This document shows positions 1 through 8,769 of a DNA stretch of 64,000 nt, piece after piece. Under the pieces are notes generated by a model. That model saw nothing but the letters and a program-made list of their open reading frames with translations, was not told the origin of the DNA and did not search any database. Source of the DNA: Ogataea parapolymorpha DL-1 (taxonomy: Eukaryota; Ascomycota; Pichiomycetes; Pichiales; Pichiaceae). Both the position numbers and the translations under genes were made by a program. The stretch covers positions 488,411 to 552,410 of the forward strand of contig NC_027866.1 of the NCBI RefSeq assembly GCF_000187245.1, in the 5' to 3' direction. Every line of letters starts with the position of its first letter. Position 1 is the stretch's first letter.

Positions 1-1
1 G

Positions 2-313
2 AATGACGTCTTTGGCGTGGACTCGATCAATGAGGTGCCAATTGGTAAGGCGGAGCTTCCGGAGCTGGACAACGAGTTCAACGTCCGTGTGAGAAACATC
101 ATCAACAAGGTTAGAGAAAACGAGGGCTCTATCGAGTACTTGAACCTGTATGTTGTGAGAGGCCCTTCGACTAACGAGAACATGATGAACACCAACAGAG
201 ACATCATTCCGCTGAGAATGTGGAGCATGTCTGAGCTCGTTGAGGACAGAGTGAGCGCAAACTTGAGTTACAAAGAGTTCTTGACTCAATTGAGAGAGAA
301 GATCTCGAGCTAG
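2..313 (+). CDS. SEC24: SEC24 C-terminal fragment (COPII coat cargo adaptor), 5' end outside window
   Basis: The reading frame is open from the left edge (base 2) to the TAG at 311-313, so only about the last 103 residues are present. The fragment reads ELDNEFNVRVRNIINKVR, then YLNLYVVR, then LRMWSMSELVEDR and SYKEFLTQL. I recognise this as the end of the gelsolin-like region of Sec24, where ELD..RxRN(I/V)I, LYVV and LVEDR..SYxxFL recur. Sec24 selects cargo in the COPII coat at ER exit sites. Context supports the call: S. cerevisiae SEC24 is YIL109C, and the next genes here match YIL110-YIL113. It could equally be the single ancestor of SEC24 and its paralogue SFB2 (YNL049C). Confidence 0.8.
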   Translation, partial: NDVFGVDSINEVPIGKAELPELDNEFNVRVRNIINKVRENEGSIEYLNLYVVRGPSTNENMMNTNRDIIPLRMWSMSELVEDRVSANLSYKEFLTQLREKISS

Positions 314-931
314 GCGGTGTACGGGTGTGTAGGCTAAACACGAGAAAATCATCAGCTTATCGTGTTCTCCAATAAAAATCCAATGTTTGGTGAGCGTAAG
401 GCCGTATTTGAGAGTGGCAGACGGTGAAGGATAATTTTTCCATACTTTGGTGTGCCTAATAAACAAATTCTATAGAAGTTTATTGACGACTGGATTCTTT
501 GTTGGAATATACCAGAAGTTAGGATACAAAGGGTGAGTAGGAATTGCCATGGGGCCGTTGTCAATGGAATGATCTTACAAGGCTTTTTCAGGAGGATTTT
601 TATTGCACAGTTAGCGACACAGATGATTGTACACGTCAATGCGGAGAACGACTACACCGTGTAATCAATTGGATGATACAGTGTTCCACAGGGCACTATG
701 GCTAGCGTATGAATGACGTTATGTTTGTATCAGCTACAGGTCACAATGACGTTTCATTGAAGATTAGCGAACACGAGGCAAGAGCTACAGGGGTATAGCA
801 GGTGAGCCACGACTAGCCAGACGTGCCTCTGTGCTCGCAAAGAACTCGATCTAAAAGCCGTTTCTTCTCGAAAAGGGTTCCAGCCAATGAGAGCGCAACG
901 ATTTTGCAATTTTTTATCCTCAGAAAACAGC
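314..931. promoter_or_regulatory. SEC24-COX5 intergenic region with CCAAT/ATTGG boxes
   Basis: About 620 nt without a supported gene between the SEC24 stop and COX5. An ATTGG at 668-672 and a CCAAT at 884-888 could be Hap2/3/4/5 sites, as expected for a respiratory gene. A minus-strand open frame of 95 codons at 352-639 has no family resemblance and is treated as chance. I found no tRNA-like or snoRNA-like structure by eye. Part of this stretch may be transcribed as the COX5 leader. Confidence 0.4.
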
Positions 932-952
932 ATGTTATGTCAGCAAGCGGTG

Positions 953-998
953 GTAAGATTTTTCATCTGGTCCCCGATTTTCATATACTAACTCTCAG
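953..998 (+). other. COX5: Candidate 46-nt intron at the 5' end of COX5
   Basis: Donor GTAAGA at 953-958, a perfect branch point TACTAAC at 986-992 and acceptor CAG ending at 998; the branch A is 7 nt from the final G. It lies just upstream of the COX5 ATG at 1008. Splicing would join ATG 932 (seven codons) in frame with COX5, or the intron may lie wholly in the 5' UTR. Another donor, GTATGA at 707-712 after ATGGCTAGC at 698-706, would also be in frame and give a 292-nt intron. S. cerevisiae COX5B also carries an intron at its extreme 5' end. Confidence 0.6.
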
Positions 999-1007
999 GT
1001 GTACAAC

Positions 1008-1448
1008 ATGTTGAGACAAGCATTGAAGACCGTTCCTAGAGTGCAAGTGAGACACGCCTCTGCACTGTCACAGGCTACCGTGTCGAATATACAACTTAGA
1101 TGGGAGAAACTTCCAGAAGAGGACAGAAAGGAAGTGATCGAGGCTCTTGCTGAGAGACAAAAATTGCCATGGACTCAACTGACTCCGGAGGAGAAGAAGG
1201 CAGCTTTCTACGTTTCGTTCGGCGAGTGGGGACCAAGAAAGCCTATCCACTCCGCTGAAGACATCAGATACATTTTCTGGGGTGTCGTCATTGGTATTTC
1301 TCTCACCGCCACAGGGTTCTTCTACTACAGATCAAAGAGATACATTCCAAAGACCATGAACAGAGAATGGCAAGAGATGTCCGACGAGTACCTGAAATCG
1401 AAGAACGCCAACCCATTCAGTGGATACTCTCAAGTTCAATCCAAATAA
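1008..1448 (+). CDS. COX5: Cytochrome c oxidase subunit 5 (COX IV family), mitochondrial
   Basis: 146 residues from ATG 1008. The product is the nuclear-encoded subunit Va/Vb of cytochrome c oxidase, which spans the inner membrane once and helps assemble the core. The N terminus is a basic, hydroxylated mitochondrial presequence. The family core RQKLPW, (A/S)FGEWGPR and the C-terminal MNREWQ..SDEYLKSKNANP..GYSQVQSK pattern are clear, with one membrane segment at about residues 88-107. S. cerevisiae has two copies (COX5A and COX5B, oxygen-regulated isoforms); only one is seen here. It converges on HOS4. The true start depends on the 5' intron, because an in-frame upstream ATG exists if splicing occurs. 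Confidence 0.93.
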   Translation: MLRQALKTVPRVQVRHASALSQATVSNIQLRWEKLPEEDRKEVIEALAERQKLPWTQLTPEEKKAAFYVSFGEWGPRKPIHSAEDIRYIFWGVVIGISLTATGFFYYRSKRYIPKTMNREWQEMSDEYLKSKNANPFSGYSQVQSK

Positions 1449-1573
1449 GACCTTTACCATCCCCATCAATCAAGCAAGCTATTCATTGACAGAGACCAAC
1501 CTCGAGTGGGGTGGTTGTTAGGCTAGTTATTGCAAATTCAGCAATAAAATTAAACTATTATACACTAAATTGA

Positions 1574-3919
1574 TTACCACAATTTCCTGTCGAACGTTTG
1601 TAGGACTGCTTTGGCTTTAGGCCCGAGACGAAGAGGCACTGCACGCTCGGCCGTTGGTTTGCTTGCCTCGGTTTTGGGTAAAGTGACAGCCTGATCTTTG
1701 TGCTCCACGGGCGCCACTTTGCAGAGTGCAAATCTCTCGTAAACTTGTTTAACAACAGCGTACCTTGAGTTCTCTAGGATTTTGTCAAAGTCGCTCAGTT
1801 TGATCCAGTTGAGAACTAGCTCTTCAAAGTTTTTCTCCTCAGTCTCATACATCTTTCTGAGCTCTTGAAGCTGAACACTGTCGCCTTTCAGAAACACGCC
1901 AATCATCGGCCACAGCATATTCCACACACGTGCTTTCTCTGCCTTGGTGAGCGGTTTCCTCTCTATATCGCTATTCTCATCATAAAACTTCTCTGTCCCA
2001 AGGATCAAGATCGCCTGCAAATCGACCAAATAGCTCTCACCATCCACTTCGAACACGTACAATGGAAGATATTGCGATATTTCTGTCTCTGTGCGATGTC
2101 CATCAAATCTTGCAATCTTCAATCCATATGGATAGTAGCTGCGAATATACTGCTTGCGTTCCATGTTTTGTTTCTCAGCTTCCTGCTGAGCACGCTGCTC
2201 TTCCTCCTGCAATCTCCGAGCGCGTTCCTGCTCCTCCTGCTGTTTTCGCCGCTCTTCCTCCATGGCTGCAGCACGTAGCTCTTCGTTTCTCTTTCTTTCC
2301 TGTTCTGCAATTGTTCGCGCAATCTGCTGCTGGCGCGCCTTCTTTCTCTCTAGCCGCTGTAACTCTAGTGCCTCGCGTGCTTTACGTGCCTCCTCTTCCT
2401 GCTTTCTTCTCTCCTCCAGTTCCTCAGGAGTAGGAGGAAGAGGTTTTTCCTCTCGTTTAGGCTGTATCTTCGGTTCTGGTTTGGGCTCCTGTTTCACAGG
2501 CGTTGGAACACGCGTAGCAGCCGGCGTTTGAGGGGCAGAACGCACTGATGTGTCGCTGTCTGTGGATGGCCTGTGCTTTATTTTCTTCACGTCGCTCTTT
2601 TTTCGATCATTCTCCGGTGTCTCAGCACGTTCTTTTCGTTTTTTGGTACTCTTTTGGCTGGCCTCCTTCAGAATCCTCATCTCTTCGTCGTCAGGAACGT
2701 AGCTTTCTTGCAGTATGTCAATCGCCGTACGACCATGTTTATCCATCAACGACACATCTGCCTTATTCTCCAAAAGCAGCTTGACCATGTCAATATGGTC
2801 CTTTCCAACAGCATGCATCAGAGGTGTCATTCCATTCTTGTCAACGTAGTTCACCTTGGCTCCAAATGCAATGAGCAAACTGGCAATATCAGTATGGCCA
2901 TGCTTTGCAGCCAGACACAGCAAGTCCGGAGATATCCTGCTTCCTGCGAGGTTTGAAACATAATTCAGCACAAAAGTGACGTCGTTTTCTGAAACCTTGT
3001 GGTAGATTTCAGATCTGCCCTCCTTCGAGAAGGGATCGAAAAACACTGCGCTCGACCGTTTAGAAACCTCCTCCTTTTCCGAATCTGTTCCTGGCCCCGA
3101 GCTTTGGCTCCTGGCGTGTTTCTTTTTGTATTCTCGAGTGGCCTGAGCAAGTAGCTTTTTGAGCTTCTTGACTTTGTCGAGCTCTTCCTCCTCCAAATCA
3201 TTCAAATCGCGATCTCTTTCAACAGAGTCCAATGCGGAGTCGCCCTGCGAATTCACCAGACACGGATTGGCTCCGCGATCCAGCAGCGTACGGACCACGT
3301 CGTAGTGTAAATTTGAAGCCGCATCAATCAAGGGGGTGTCCTTGTCGATATGGGCCGACTGCGCATTTATGTCGGCCCCGTTATCCAATAGCAGCTCCAC
3401 AACATCCAAATATCCTTCCAGAGCGGCCTCGTGGAGCGGCGTGTTGCCCGCGAAATCAGCTTCGTTCACGTCTGCTCCGTTCTCAATGAGTTGTTTGGCC
3501 TCATCATAGTGGCCCTTTGCACAGTGTCGTTGCAAAAGTGACCTTCCTGAGGCGTCCTTCCCGCTTCTGCCACTCACCTTGCGCTCTGAAGATCGCGAGC
3601 TCTGCGAAGCAGACCGTTTCTGCACCTGTTTTTTGGAGCCAGGCTCGTCGTCAGAGTCATTTTCATCCGAGCTCCTCCTCATGAGACAGTGGAGCCTTCT
3701 AGTTCTGTTGGATGGCAACGGAATCGACTCGTCAATGTCGGTTTCAGACTCTGACAGCAACGGCTCTTCCTTCTTGATGGGGTTGGGAACTTCCTCGCGC
3801 ACATCCAGTCGGCCAGACTCTGTTTCCGCGGTTTCTGGTCGCACATTATGTAGTTTCTCATCGTTCATGTGCGAAACTGGCCCCGGTAAATCTGCACTCA
3901 CGCCATGCTCTGAAGACAT
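1574..3919 (-). CDS. HOS4: HOS4-like ankyrin-repeat subunit of the Set3 histone deacetylase complex
   Basis: 781 residues. An acidic, Ser-rich N terminus of about 120 residues is followed by ankyrin repeats at about 125-235 (AGNTPLHEAALEG, DKDTPLIDAASN) and a second pair at about 335-410 (NGMTPLMHAVGK). Then come a Lys/Pro-rich linker, a long Glu/Arg/Gln-rich helical stretch at about 500-610, and a C-terminal domain. This layout matches fungal Hos4, a component of the Set3C deacetylase that restrains meiotic and other inducible genes. S. cerevisiae HOS4 is YIL112W, next to COX5B (YIL111W), exactly as here. It is shorter than the S. cerevisiae protein, and the difference lies in the low-complexity parts. 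Confidence 0.8.
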   Translation of the reverse strand: MSSEHGVSADLPGPVSHMNDEKLHNVRPETAETESGRLDVREEVPNPIKKEEPLLSESETDIDESIPLPSNRTRRLHCLMRRSSDENDSDDEPGSKKQVQKRSASQSSRSSERKVSGRSGKDASGRSLLQRHCAKGHYDEAKQLIENGADVNEADFAGNTPLHEAALEGYLDVVELLLDNGADINAQSAHIDKDTPLIDAASNLHYDVVRTLLDRGANPCLVNSQGDSALDSVERDRDLNDLEEEELDKVKKLKKLLAQATREYKKKHARSQSSGPGTDSEKEEVSKRSSAVFFDPFSKEGRSEIYHKVSENDVTFVLNYVSNLAGSRISPDLLCLAAKHGHTDIASLLIAFGAKVNYVDKNGMTPLMHAVGKDHIDMVKLLLENKADVSLMDKHGRTAIDILQESYVPDDEEMRILKEASQKSTKKRKERAETPENDRKKSDVKKIKHRPSTDSDTSVRSAPQTPAATRVPTPVKQEPKPEPKIQPKREEKPLPPTPEELEERRKQEEEARKAREALELQRLERKKARQQQIARTIAEQERKRNEELRAAAMEEERRKQQEEQERARRLQEEEQRAQQEAEKQNMERKQYIRSYYPYGLKIARFDGHRTETEISQYLPLYVFEVDGESYLVDLQAILILGTEKFYDENSDIERKPLTKAEKARVWNMLWPMIGVFLKGDSVQLQELRKMYETEEKNFEELVLNWIKLSDFDKILENSRYAVVKQVYERFALCKVAPVEHKDQAVTLPKTEASKPTAERAVPLRLGPKAKAVLQTFDRKLW

Positions 3920-3970
3920 TTGAACAAAGATTTAATAAATTTATTTACTTGCAAGTTGTGCTAGGGAACA

Positions 3971-3985
3971 TCGTCGATCGACGCG
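3971..3985. promoter_or_regulatory. CG-rich promoter element (TCGTCGATCGACGCG)
   Basis: Lies in the 85-bp gap between the HOS4 start (3919) and the phosphatase stop (4005), 52-66 bp upstream of the HOS4 ATG. It contains ATCGACGCG, shared with elements near 40775, 51872 and 63026. Function is unknown. Confidence 0.35.
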
Positions 3986-4004
3986 ACTGTATTAGCGTAC
4001 AGGT

Positions 4005-4979
4005 TTACATATCATTAGTGGACGAAGCAGCAGAGCTATAACCCAGATAGCGCCCCCACTCCATGACCTCGTATATCAGACTGAAGTTCGGCGAAATCAA
4101 CGGAGCCTTCTCTTTTAGCATGTTGTAGGCATCGTTGTAGCCGATTTTTTTGTGCTTCATCAGGTATGCCAAAATTAAAGAAGCCGAGCGCGAGACACCG
4201 CATTGGCAGTGAATCAGAACACGTTTGTTTTCTGACAGCGCCTTGTCAATGATTTCTGTGAGTTTCGGAAAGTCAGGCATCAGCTTGGACGTGTGAGTCC
4301 AGGGAATGTAAAAATACTGGATATTCTGGCCTGAGATCGAGGTTTTGTTGGAGATCTGGTCTGTATAGTCTTTGATCTCCTGGGCGACGTTTATGATGAC
4401 GTCGAAGTCAATAAGTTGGGCGATTGACGGCTCAGAGTACAGAAAAAGGTTTGGCTCCAGAACGCAAACAGGGCCTTCAGGATACGCTTTCACGCAACCA
4501 GACGGGTGGTAGGAGGGCACCTCTGTTACGGCGGATAGAGAGCCTGAGGAGTCGACAGTGGAGGACGAGGAAAATGCGAGCGAATCGGTGGACTCGAGGG
4601 ACTGCTGGACCGCGGTGGCTGGCTGTGCTGTGTTTTGGCTATGGTGGCCGTTTGACGAATTTATAGAAAGAGTCAACGACCGCGTGGGGGGCTGAATGCT
4701 GGCTGTCTGTGTAGGAGAATTTGTCGAAGACATGAGAACAGTGTTGAGAGACGGTGTTCGGTAGAGTCTAGGGGTTCTGGGCGTGGTTGTTGGAGAATGG
4801 GAGAGAACCTGTTTATTGCCGTTGGAGGAGTATGTGAGGGGGACCGGGTATTTTGTCTGGTTCTTTGACAGGTCCAGCTGCAGGTTCTTAACATTTCTCG
4901 GCCGTCGTAGACCGTTGCCGTTGGGGAGGGAGTGTTGAGGGGACATGGTGTCCTGCGGGGTGGGAGTATCGCTGGACAT
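4005..4979 (-). CDS. MSG5: Dual-specificity MAPK phosphatase, MSG5/SDP1 type
   Basis: 324 residues from ATG 4979; the four extra upstream codons begin with GTG. A Ser/Thr/Asn-rich N terminus of about 170 residues precedes a dual-specificity phosphatase domain with the signature HCQCGVSRSASL near residue 260, which supplies the catalytic Cys and the phosphate-binding Arg. Family members dephosphorylate Slt2 and Fus3 MAP kinases to damp the cell-integrity and mating pathways. S. cerevisiae has MSG5 (YNL053W) and SDP1 (YIL113W), each beside a COX5 copy, so this is their single unduplicated counterpart. MAPK-docking motifs in the N terminus were not worked out. Confidence 0.85.
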   Translation of the reverse strand: MSSDTPTPQDTMSPQHSLPNGNGLRRPRNVKNLQLDLSKNQTKYPVPLTYSSNGNKQVLSHSPTTTPRTPRLYRTPSLNTVLMSSTNSPTQTASIQPPTRSLTLSINSSNGHHSQNTAQPATAVQQSLESTDSLAFSSSSTVDSSGSLSAVTEVPSYHPSGCVKAYPEGPVCVLEPNLFLYSEPSIAQLIDFDVIINVAQEIKDYTDQISNKTSISGQNIQYFYIPWTHTSKLMPDFPKLTEIIDKALSENKRVLIHCQCGVSRSASLILAYLMKHKKIGYNDAYNMLKEKAPLISPNFSLIYEVMEWGRYLGYSSAASSTNDM

Positions 4980-5124
4980 AGAATTAATCACGCCATAAGC
5001 ATGGGTATCTTACCAGAGTCGGGAGAAAGAGGGTTTGCTTGGATTGCAAGAAAAAGCCAATTTAGACAATCAATTCCTGTTTGAAACAAGATTTCTAATT
5101 TTAGTAGATAAAAAATAAATTGGT

Positions 5125-6108
5125 TTATTTTTTTTTGTGCACCCTAACCAAGCTGCGCTGCAGGCCAGCATTTATTTTCTCCACAGAATATTCCACCGGC
5201 TTTTTATCGAGGCACGCCAAGAACTCCGTGAGCGACCCGCCCACGCCAAAGTAGATGTCCTTGGCCGCCACTAGCGCCAAAGAGCCCGCGTGCTGCACTG
5301 TCTCCGACACCATCTGTGCCACCACTGGCAAGTGCTGTGGAGAGTAAATAGTTTCTGAAGAGACCATCAGCGTGGGTGACTGCACCAGGGCATTAATCTG
5401 GGTCATCATCTGGCGGCCCCAGGACCCACTGATGAGCGATATGGCGACATGCTGTTCACGCAGCGCATTTTTGAACCTAGCTACCAGCTCGGGGGTCACG
5501 TCGATTTCCCCATCACGGACGTTTCCTTCCACGTCTGGCCGCTGCTGCAGTTGCTCCAGCTCCTCCTTGGATAGGCTCGTGAGACACCACGTCAGAAATA
5601 GGTTTGGAACACTCACCAGCCGCAAAACCTCGTAATTAAAGTCTGTTAAAATAAGATTGACGTGGGTTTGTTTGCGTTGCAGCAGGCTCTGGAAAATTAG
5701 CAAACTTGGCAAACTGGTCCCGCAGCCTAGCTCTAGAAACGATTTGTAGCCAGAAAAGTCGACCTCTTGCAGTCTCTGCATAACATCGTAGCAGCACTCC
5801 CAGGACTTGAGTCCTCCCTCGTAAACCCCGTTCCGGACGTCTTCCGCCGTGGAGCCTATCAGGAACTGCAGCTCGTCTGATTCTGCATCCTCGCTCATCA
5901 GCTGGTGACGCACATCGAAGAACTCACGACGAACCAGCGAGCCTGGGAAGTCAATATGTTCATACGAGACCCGTGTGCCGGTCATCAGTTCCAAAAAATG
6001 GCTGATATCGTGCACCCGCGGGACAACAGTCTCTGCGGTCACGTCGAAAGCGTCTTTCGCGGCAGATGTATCTCGTTCGTCGTCCTCGAATCCAAACTTA
6101 AATCCCAT
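5125..6108 (-). CDS. HPM1: HPM1-like protein-histidine N-methyltransferase
   Basis: 327 residues. It contains a seven-beta-strand methyltransferase core with the SAM-binding motif FLELGCGTSLPSLL at about residues 126-140, followed by LILTDFNYEVLRL. The N-terminal GGLKSWECCYDV segment is typical of the METTL18/Hpm1 family. S. cerevisiae Hpm1 (YIL110W) methylates a histidine of ribosomal protein Rpl3. The position beside COX5, HOS4 and the phosphatase reproduces the YIL110-113 block. It diverges from COG5 with only 46 bp between the two start codons. Confidence 0.8.
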   Translation of the reverse strand: MGFKFGFEDDERDTSAAKDAFDVTAETVVPRVHDISHFLELMTGTRVSYEHIDFPGSLVRREFFDVRHQLMSEDAESDELQFLIGSTAEDVRNGVYEGGLKSWECCYDVMQRLQEVDFSGYKSFLELGCGTSLPSLLIFQSLLQRKQTHVNLILTDFNYEVLRLVSVPNLFLTWCLTSLSKEELEQLQQRPDVEGNVRDGEIDVTPELVARFKNALREQHVAISLISGSWGRQMMTQINALVQSPTLMVSSETIYSPQHLPVVAQMVSETVQHAGSLALVAAKDIYFGVGGSLTEFLACLDKKPVEYSVEKINAGLQRSLVRVHKKK

Positions 6109-6154
6109 ATGAATTTTCTTTTTTGTTAATTTAATTTTTTTAGCATCTTAACGA

Positions 6155-7318
6155 ATGTCTGAATATGCCGCGTATTTGGAAGATTTCGACCCGCTCAGAT
6201 ATGCCAATGAGCTTGTGGTGTCCACGAACAGCGTAGAGGACTCGGACTTAGACCTCACGACGTCCATCAAACGACTCCAGTTCGACCTGAAAGATGTCGA
6301 AAAACGGCTCCAGAAAAGTGCCAGCGAAAACTATACCACCCTCATCTCAGAGCTTGACACAGCCGAAGAACTCCACAATACTATACAGCTAATCAAGCCG
6401 TCGCTGAAACAGGTCAATGCGTCGTACGCACGGCTCGAAACCGAAATTCTGCAACCATACAACGAATCCTCTAATTTGCACTCTGCATTGAGAAAAATAC
6501 ACCAGACGTCCAATTTGCTGCGGTCCTCCACATATTTCATATATTTGATCTCCCGCATTGAAGAAATTGACAAGACCGACCAGGAGCTCAATAAAAAGCC
6601 GTTCAAGTCGCTCATCTCGCTGGCCAGACTACTGAATCAGGTCAAGATTCATCTTGCAGACTCGCCGTTTCTCAAATCGTTGAAGCTTGTTAGGGACTAC
6701 GAGTCGTTCCAGCAGCTCCAGACAGCAAAGGTGATGGACATTTGCAACACGCATCTCAAGAATCTCTCGCTTTCGTACGATGCCCAATCGATACTCAACC
6801 TCATCAACGCGCTCTCGATCATGTCGTCGGAGTCGTTCTACAATCAGTTGCAGCAGCTTCTGAGTCTCAAGATTGCGGCCGCAATCAATCTAATCATAAA
6901 GAACCTAAACAACACAAAAAGTCTCGATAGGGTCTTTGCTGAAGTATCGGCTTCTGGTAGGCTGATAAACCAGCTGGAGAAAGTGATGAAGTCCAACAAA
7001 TGGCAGGACGCGAACAATACCAAAGACACGCAAGCCAGTACGCTCACGATCTACGAAAAAGTCAACTCTGTGCTGCAGTTTGGTAGCTCATTGGGGACTC
7101 TTTTTTGGAAAGACACTGCCATTGGAGTGGAGCCAAAATTCAAGGAAATCGTGACAAGAGGCGGTCCAATCGCTAGAAATCTGAGGCAGCTCAAGGAAGA
7201 AATCAAGAATTTTATTAAAAAAGCTGTGCTGGATTCGTTCGACGGCGACAGAGGCCCCGAGTGTCTGGAAGTGAGAATGATGCTGAATAGTGTTGCGTCT
7301 CTAGATACTGTTAGATAG
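6155..7318 (+). CDS. COG5: COG complex subunit 5 (Golgi tethering)
   Basis: 387 residues, close to the roughly 400 of S. cerevisiae Cog5. The N terminus YAAYLEDFDPLRYANELV is the conserved Cog5 start, and the rest is predicted helical, including a heptad-like LEDVEKRL/AEELHN region, as expected for a CATCHR-type tether. COG acts in retrograde vesicle traffic within the Golgi. S. cerevisiae COG5 is YNL051W, next to COX5A (YNL052W), so synteny supports the call. The last 8 nt overlap the end of the convergent downstream gene. Confidence 0.85.
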   Translation: MSEYAAYLEDFDPLRYANELVVSTNSVEDSDLDLTTSIKRLQFDLKDVEKRLQKSASENYTTLISELDTAEELHNTIQLIKPSLKQVNASYARLETEILQPYNESSNLHSALRKIHQTSNLLRSSTYFIYLISRIEEIDKTDQELNKKPFKSLISLARLLNQVKIHLADSPFLKSLKLVRDYESFQQLQTAKVMDICNTHLKNLSLSYDAQSILNLINALSIMSSESFYNQLQQLLSLKIAAAINLIIKNLNNTKSLDRVFAEVSASGRLINQLEKVMKSNKWQDANNTKDTQASTLTIYEKVNSVLQFGSSLGTLFWKDTAIGVEPKFKEIVTRGGPIARNLRQLKEEIKNFIKKAVLDSFDGDRGPECLEVRMMLNSVASLDTVR

Positions 7319-7913
7319 CTAAATCGATGCCCGCGGGCTGTCTGCTGTTTTTCTTGGCTCGCTTGCCGCCTCGTCTAGTCTTTTTTATTCTGTTCTGTCG
7401 CTGTATTTGTAAGAGTCTATGTCTGAACTCTTTACGCCGTTTGGCGGCTTCGATCCTGCCCAGTCGCTGCTTTTTGCCAGGACGGGTCCGTTTTGTTTTT
7501 TTCGTTGTCGTGGCAGGTCTCTGCGTATCTTGTTGCCTGTCCAAAACCACAAGTTTGTATTTGCTGGGTATGATATTTCTGCTCTGCGAGATTATTTCCT
7601 GGCCGTCGACGGCAACCTGCTGAAATTTGGCTTTTTCCTGCGAGGAGTACTGCGCACAATAGTAGCTCCGTGGTCGCTCGGTGTTTTCCTTCCCCAGCTC
7701 GTAAACATACTCCTTTTCCTCCAAACTAACCTGGACATCTGCTACTCCAGAAAACAGAGGAAACGTCTCTATAGTCTCAGGCTGTGGCTCTGGTGCAACA
7801 TCGGCAACGTCGACGATCTCAAACTCGATTCCAGGATCAAACGTGTACTCGTGGCCCGCGTCGGCGGAAACCTCCGCGTCGCCAAAAACCTCCTTCCGAG
7901 ATACAACAGACAT
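7311..7913 (-). CDS. YNL050C-like protein with basic C terminus, function unknown
   Basis: 200 residues. The acidic N-terminal half contains EKEYVYELGKENTERPRSYY and SRNIIPSKYKLVVLDRQQ. The last 60 residues are extremely Lys/Arg-rich (KKTKRTRPGKKQRLGRIEAAKRRKEFRHRLL), suggesting a nuclear or nucleolar RNA-associated protein. I do not recognise a catalytic domain. The link to S. cerevisiae YNL050C is mainly positional: it lies between COG5 (YNL051W) and the SEC24/SFB2 (YNL049C) neighbourhood. Its stop codon overlaps the COG5 stop region by 8 nt (convergent). Confidence 0.55.
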   Translation of the reverse strand: MSVVSRKEVFGDAEVSADAGHEYTFDPGIEFEIVDVADVAPEPQPETIETFPLFSGVADVQVSLEEKEYVYELGKENTERPRSYYCAQYSSQEKAKFQQVAVDGQEIISQSRNIIPSKYKLVVLDRQQDTQRPATTTKKTKRTRPGKKQRLGRIEAAKRRKEFRHRLLQIQRQNRIKKTRRGGKRAKKNSRQPAGIDLAI

Positions 7914-7956
7914 ACCTAAAAACTAAATTTTCCAATAAATAAATAAAATAAATATG

Positions 7957-8595
7957 TTAGCGGTATGGAGCATCTGCATCGGCAGCATACTTGTACTCCT
8001 GCTCCCATCTGTCGCCGTTGGAAAGCAGCTTTTCTTTGTTGTACAGCAGCTCCTCCCGCGTTTCTGTCGAATACTCAATGTTCGGGGTCTCGACAATGGC
8101 ATCCACGGGACAGCTCTCCTGACAGTAGCCGCAGTAGATGCACTTGGTCATGTCGATGTCATATTTATAAGTTCTTCTGGACCCGTCCGCACGCTCCTCT
8201 GCCTCGATCGTGATAGCCTGCGCTGGACAGATCGCCTCGCACAACTTGCATGCAATGCACCGCTCCTCTCCAGACGGATACCGTCTCAGAGCATGCTCGC
8301 CTCTAAACCGCGGTGAAATGGCTCCCTTCTCAAACGGATAGTATATGGTGTACGGAGCGCGGAAATACATCTCCAGAACGACGTACATGCCCCTGAACAT
8401 CTCCGCCAGCAGATACCATCTAGTTGCTTTGGAAAGTGCTCCCTCTTTGGACTCCTCCCAGGTTCGAGGACGCGGCAGCCGGAAGCCCGTTGGCCACGAC
8501 GACTGCGAGGAGCCAGCCGTAGCAGACAGTGCCGGCTTGAACACTGTCCGGGACAAATGCAGCGATCGAACCTGTCTCAAGCCGATGCGAATCAT
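7957..8595 (-). CDS. NADH:ubiquinone oxidoreductase 23-kDa subunit (NUIM/TYKY, NDUFS8)
   Basis: 212 residues with an N-terminal Arg-rich mitochondrial presequence. Two 4Fe-4S ferredoxin motifs are intact: [12 protein letters not shown] and [12 protein letters not shown]. The conserved stretch [18 protein letters not shown] precedes them. This peripheral-arm subunit carries the N6a and N6b clusters that pass electrons toward the quinone site of Complex I. Saccharomyces lacks Complex I, so the gene is a strong taxonomic clue. It diverges from RIM1, another mitochondrial gene, across 174 bp. Confidence 0.95.
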   Translation of the reverse strand: MIRIGLRQVRSLHLSRTVFKPALSATAGSSQSSWPTGFRLPRPRTWEESKEGALSKATRWYLLAEMFRGMYVVLEMYFRAPYTIYYPFEKGAISPRFRGEHALRRYPSGEERCIACKLCEAICPAQAITIEAEERADGSRRTYKYDIDMTKCIYCGYCQESCPVDAIVETPNIEYSTETREELLYNKEKLLSNGDRWEQEYKYAADADAPYR

Positions 8596-8769
8596 AATGA
8601 AGAATAAATAATTTGGGGTACTCCACCTTTTGTCGCACCCAGGGAGTTACCCGGCCCACACCACCGTTTTGGGGAAATTAATATAAGCCATTTTATTTTT
8701 CATAATCTGTGTAAAGCAAGCGCGTTTCCCAACTTCTGTTTGCCCAATTAACTTTACACTCAACCAAAG

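Noticed and set aside
352..639. 95-codon minus-strand frame between SEC24 and COX5
   Set aside because: No domain, no family likeness; lies in what looks like promoter and terminator DNA.
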